Under the pieces are notes generated by a model. That model did no database searches and was not told the origin of the DNA. It saw only the letters and a list, made by a program, of their open reading frames with translations. DNA of 64,000 nt from positions 2,819,333 through 2,883,332 of the forward strand of contig BSYO01000016.1 in the NCBI GenBank assembly GCA_033239525.1, written 5' to 3'. The position numbers and the translations under genes were made by a program. The DNA comes from Nepenthes gracilis. Taxonomy: Eukaryota > Streptophyta > Magnoliopsida > Caryophyllales > Nepenthaceae. This document shows, one piece after another, positions 60,775-64,000 of the stretch (positions are counted from its first letter, which is position 1; each line of letters opens with the position of its first letter).

Positions 60775-62212
60775 TGTAATATCTCGGTATTTTGACTCGG
60801 ATTATTAAATAAATTTAATAATAAATAATAATATATTTTTTTGGTATTAATAAATATTGTTAATATTTATGGTATTAAATAATTAATAATTAATAATAGA
60901 TAATTAATTGTGTTAAATAAATAAATATTAATAATTATAATAATATCAAAATGTAATAATTAATAATAATAAAATCAAACATATAACGTTTTAATAATAA
61001 TAATAATAATAATTAGTAATAAATGATATTAATAATATAATAAAAACGTAAACAATAATAAATAATATAAACGTTTAAATAATTATAATATTAAAATTAA
61101 TATAATGCCTCACCCTTAACGGACCCGGGCTCCCATCTCGCGAAGGGGGGTCAGGCGAAGGATTTCCCCTGAAGGTCCCACGATTAATACCCCTTTCTTC
61201 TCGATTCATCTCCCTCTCTGCGTCTCTCAGCCTCTCTCTTTCTCTTTCGTCTCTCTCTCTCTCCCTTCCATATCGCATCTCCATCTCCCTCTTAATTTCT
61301 TCTTCGGTTTCTGCCGCTTCATCTTTCTTCTCAATAAATCGGGTGGCCAAATTGTGGGTGTATAAATTGGGGGTTGTGGGTCGTCTGAGCAGTCGAAGCT
61401 TCCTGTGCCGGAGTCGCCGTCGTCTGGAGCCGTAGTCGCCATTGTGAGATTGAACAGAGGAGTGTCGCCGTCGTCAATCGGTGCCACAAACCCTAGCCGA
61501 TTGCTGCAGTCGAAGCCGCCGCCGTTGTCGATTGCTGCGGTTGGAGCCGTTGCCGTTGTCGTCGTTAGTTTACGTCGCCGTCGCCGCAAACGCTCGTCGC
61601 CGTTAATCCCTCGCCGCCATTAACCTTAATCGTTCTGTTCAACAGGCAAGTAAAAACTCCTCTCTCGTTTGCAAGTAAAGCTTCCTTCTCATTCTTGCAA
61701 ATCTTTATTCCACTTTTGAAATTATGAGTTATATAAATTAATTTGGAAAATGGATGAGAGAGAACAGGGCCACTCACTCTGTTTTTCGTGGCCGGCTCAA
61801 ATGGTGAGGAAGCAGAGCATTGTGCTCTGCCGGTTGGAATTACATACATCATTGGTTTTGTAATTTATACGAAATACAGTATACGCATTTGTGGGTGAAG
61901 GTATATATGTTTGGGTATGAGTATGTGTATATGGCCGGGTAATTATACAGTGTATATATATATATATATATATAATTATATACGTGTGTGTGTGTGTATG
62001 TGTACATACGTGGCTGTGCCGGTGCATGTGTGTGTACAGTGCACGTGGAGTGTGTATATGGTTGGGTGTATTCGGTGTATACATATACTTATGCGTGCGG
62101 TGTGTGTATATGGTGGGTATGTGCAGGTGTGCACTGTGCGCGGTGGCAGTGTGTGTGCGGTGGTGTGGATGCTGGTGTACTGTTGTGTGGCAGTGGGTGT
62201 GGGTTGGCTCAA

Positions 62213-62248
<36 letters not shown>

Positions 62249-63466
62249 CCTATATATGTATATATATATATATATTTGTATGGGTTGGTATATTTGTATG
62301 CATATATATGTGTTGTTATAGGTATATGGGTTGGTATATTTGTACGTACATTTGTGTGTTTATGGCAGAATGTGTTCTGTATCTCATTGTGAAATTCCGG
62401 TAAATTATCATTCGCGTTAATTTTGTTAGTGTGCATATATTTATTGGCACTCTATAACTAAGTTGAGGAGATCGTATGAAGACACTAAGATATCGGGTCG
62501 AATAGGAGGCTACGAAACTTTAGTGTAATCTGCACTTTTTCGATACTGAATCCGTATTTTGGGGGTTGAGGTCGTTTGGATGGATACTTATAATCCTGTG
62601 AACAGATTGTGAGATATCAGTAGATAACGAGCCGAGGTGGTGCTAGGTTTGACTTGATAATGATATGAATATTCCGTAGATTAGTGGATCACAGAATATG
62701 TGAAGGTTATCCGATGGGATAACGAGAGTGTTGATTGGTACTTTATGCACTACGGTGGTAATTATTATGAGACCATGGTTCGCTTGTCAAATTTGCAGTA
62801 CCAAAACCTTGAGGTTACCGTTGTGGGTCGGGTGTGTGAATTGAGGGTTGTGGTGATGTATAAGGTCCAAGGAGACTTTCGTGATATCTTGTATAATTGG
62901 GACTTCTTTTGTGAAGGGTTCGATAGAACCTATGCCGTGATTGTTATTCGGATTCGGTGTAATCCAATTTGCATCATTGAGTTTTGTTGTCATATGGCTT
63001 TGAGTCTTGCATCCAATTTGCATATCGTGGATACGACATATTGTTAAATTCGGATAATTATCTATGTAATTATATTCAAGACGCTTTATTGTATTCCATT
63101 AATTTATTGTTTATTTATTTGTTAGGCCTTATACTCACCTTGCGTTTTATTGGCTCCAGTGTAAGGTTATAATAGATTAGAAGAAATCAAGTTGTGGTTG
63201 AAGAATTTTGGGATAGGGATTATCTTGGGATGAGAAGCTTGTGACTGGAAGCTCTAAAGTTAACTTTATTGATCGAGGTTTTATTGTTGGGACTTCATTC
63301 CCAGAGTTTAGATTTTCTTAAGCATTTATTATATTTAGAACATTTATTATGGGAATTAAAATCAATATGTATTATTTAGTGAAGCATTTATGAGATCATT
63401 TATGATTTTGGGTTTTCGCGTGGCGGTTTCAGGTCGGGTCGGGTGACTCGGGCTCAGGGCATTACA
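60775..63466 (+). mobile_element. 2.69-kb solo LTR nested at the edge of the Tat-type element
   Basis: It starts TGTAATATCTCGG and ends GGGCATTACA, with a perfect 5-bp target-site duplication TCAGT (60770-60774 and 63467-63471). No internal coding region or second LTR is present, so it is a solo LTR left by recombination. Inside are a GC-rich leader with TCGCCGTCGTC-type repeats (61110-61640), a donor-like CAACAGGCAAGTAAA (61642), a GT/TA-rich tract (61955-62280) and TAGGCCTTATACTCACCTTG near 63123. Open frames over the leader and the GT tract are low-complexity artefacts. Large LTRs with TGTAAT...ATTACA ends are typical of plant gypsy chromoviruses; that affiliation is an inference. Confidence 0.88.
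61955..62280 (+). repeat. TA / GT-rich low-complexity tract
   Basis: (TA)n at 61954-61974 and 62216-62240 flank about 240 bp rich in TGTG and GTAT. Alternating purine-pyrimidine sequence of this kind can adopt Z-DNA. Overlapping open frames of 70-139 codons on both strands arise only from the biased composition. Confidence 0.85.
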
Positions 63467-63474
63467 TCAGTATT

Positions 63475-64000
63475 AAAATCTTCTTAAAAAACTTAAATAA
63501 TATAGAAATTAGTAGAAATGATCCAATTCCTTGTTTACTATTATAGTAAATGTCTTAATCTGGGAAACCATATTTATAATCTAACTTATTATTATTTTTA
63601 ATTACTAAATATATTTAAATATAAGTAATATTATTTATACATTTTAATTTTTTAAAATTATTTTTAAAAAAATTTAAGTCTTATTTTATTTTAATTTTTT
63701 TGCTCTTCGATTTTTCTTACTCTCTTTGTATTAATTTTCATAATTTTAATATATTTGAATATAATTAAGTGTTTAAATATTATTTATATTTAAATATATA
63801 ATAATAATAAATTAATTTAATAATTGTGAACCTAGCTGTATGGCCCTAAAACCCTAACCTTATTTTACTCAGCAGGAGTATTAATTGAGTACGACGTCGG
63901 ATAGCACTCAATAATGAAGTCCACCAGGACAAGGGGCTCAACGATATATTTTTTTTCTTGCGACGTTAAATAAATAAAAATACTTAGAGCTTTGGTGAAT
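63475..64000. other. Right edge, no gene recognised
   Basis: AT-rich up to about 63825, then less AT-rich sequence (63830-63950) containing CCCTAAAACCCTAACC, which resembles degenerate plant telomere repeat or telo-box motifs. No open frame of note. Confidence 0.45.

Noticed and set aside
61075..61623. Open frames of 72-120 codons in the GC-rich leader at 61.1-61.6 kb
   Set aside because: Low-complexity Arg/Glu or Ala/Val runs in three overlapping frames on both strands, within the LTR leader.
61911..62403. Open frames of up to 139 codons over the GT/TA tract, both strands
   Set aside because: Composed of Cys/Val/Tyr/Ile or Thr/His/Tyr repeats forced by the dinucleotide bias; no protein family and inside a solo LTR.
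1..64000. CRISPR arrays, operons, prophage or bacterial-type features
   Set aside because: No regularly spaced repeats or compact co-directional genes; intron-containing plant genes and plant transposons rule out a prokaryotic context.

Overview
The window is plant nuclear DNA, most likely from a eudicot. It is very AT-rich, genes are sparse and split by GT-AG introns, and plant-specific gene families sit among plant LTR retrotransposons of the Ty3/gypsy Tat lineage, Ty1/copia relics, MITE-like elements and a nuclear copy of mitochondrial nad4. I cannot name the species. No operons, CRISPR arrays, rRNA genes or convincing tRNA genes were seen.

Three host genes can be modelled. (1) A SurE-like phosphatase gene (+, 23051-32136) has ten exons that join in frame into 383 codons plus stop. 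Its eighth intron has grown to 4.6 kb by repeat insertions. (2) An IQD (IQ67-domain, calmodulin-binding) gene (-, 45618 down to 41054) has clean first exons and an intact IQ67 domain. Its last two exons carry two frameshifts and lack the tryptophan-rich block usual in the family, and its third intron hosts a solo LTR with a target-site duplication. (3) An EPF-like secreted cysteine-rich peptide gene (+, 56280-57062) has two exons and 111 codons.

The rest is mobile-element sequence in various stages of decay. The left edge (1-5125, -) is the 5' part of a Tat-lineage element: LTR, primer-binding site, gag, protease, reverse transcriptase and two RNase H domains, with integrase outside the window. 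The segment 5.1-16.3 kb is AT-rich and holds several LTR-like relics. The segment 16.3-20.6 kb holds two tandem relics of a Ty1/copia element. At 33.5-36.4 kb there is a 390-bp AAT repeat, a MITE end and the nad4 NUMT. At 37.6-40 kb and 49-51 kb more LTR-like relics occur. At 52.8-54.1 kb a 632-bp unit is tandemly duplicated, followed by a MITE.

The right edge gives the cleanest transposition history. A second, deleted Tat-type element (57650-60772) was later hit 2 bp beyond its 3' LTR by another element, which survives as a 2.69-kb LTR (60775-63466). Both target-site duplications can be read exactly once the insertion is subtracted.

Many relics share one layout: a TGTAAT-like start, a TATA motif in several copies, a GC- or purine-rich leader, a splice-donor-like AAGGTAAGT motif, then 1-2 kb of AT-rich sequence. 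This recurrent non-coding architecture is the most system-like pattern here and is described in the findings.
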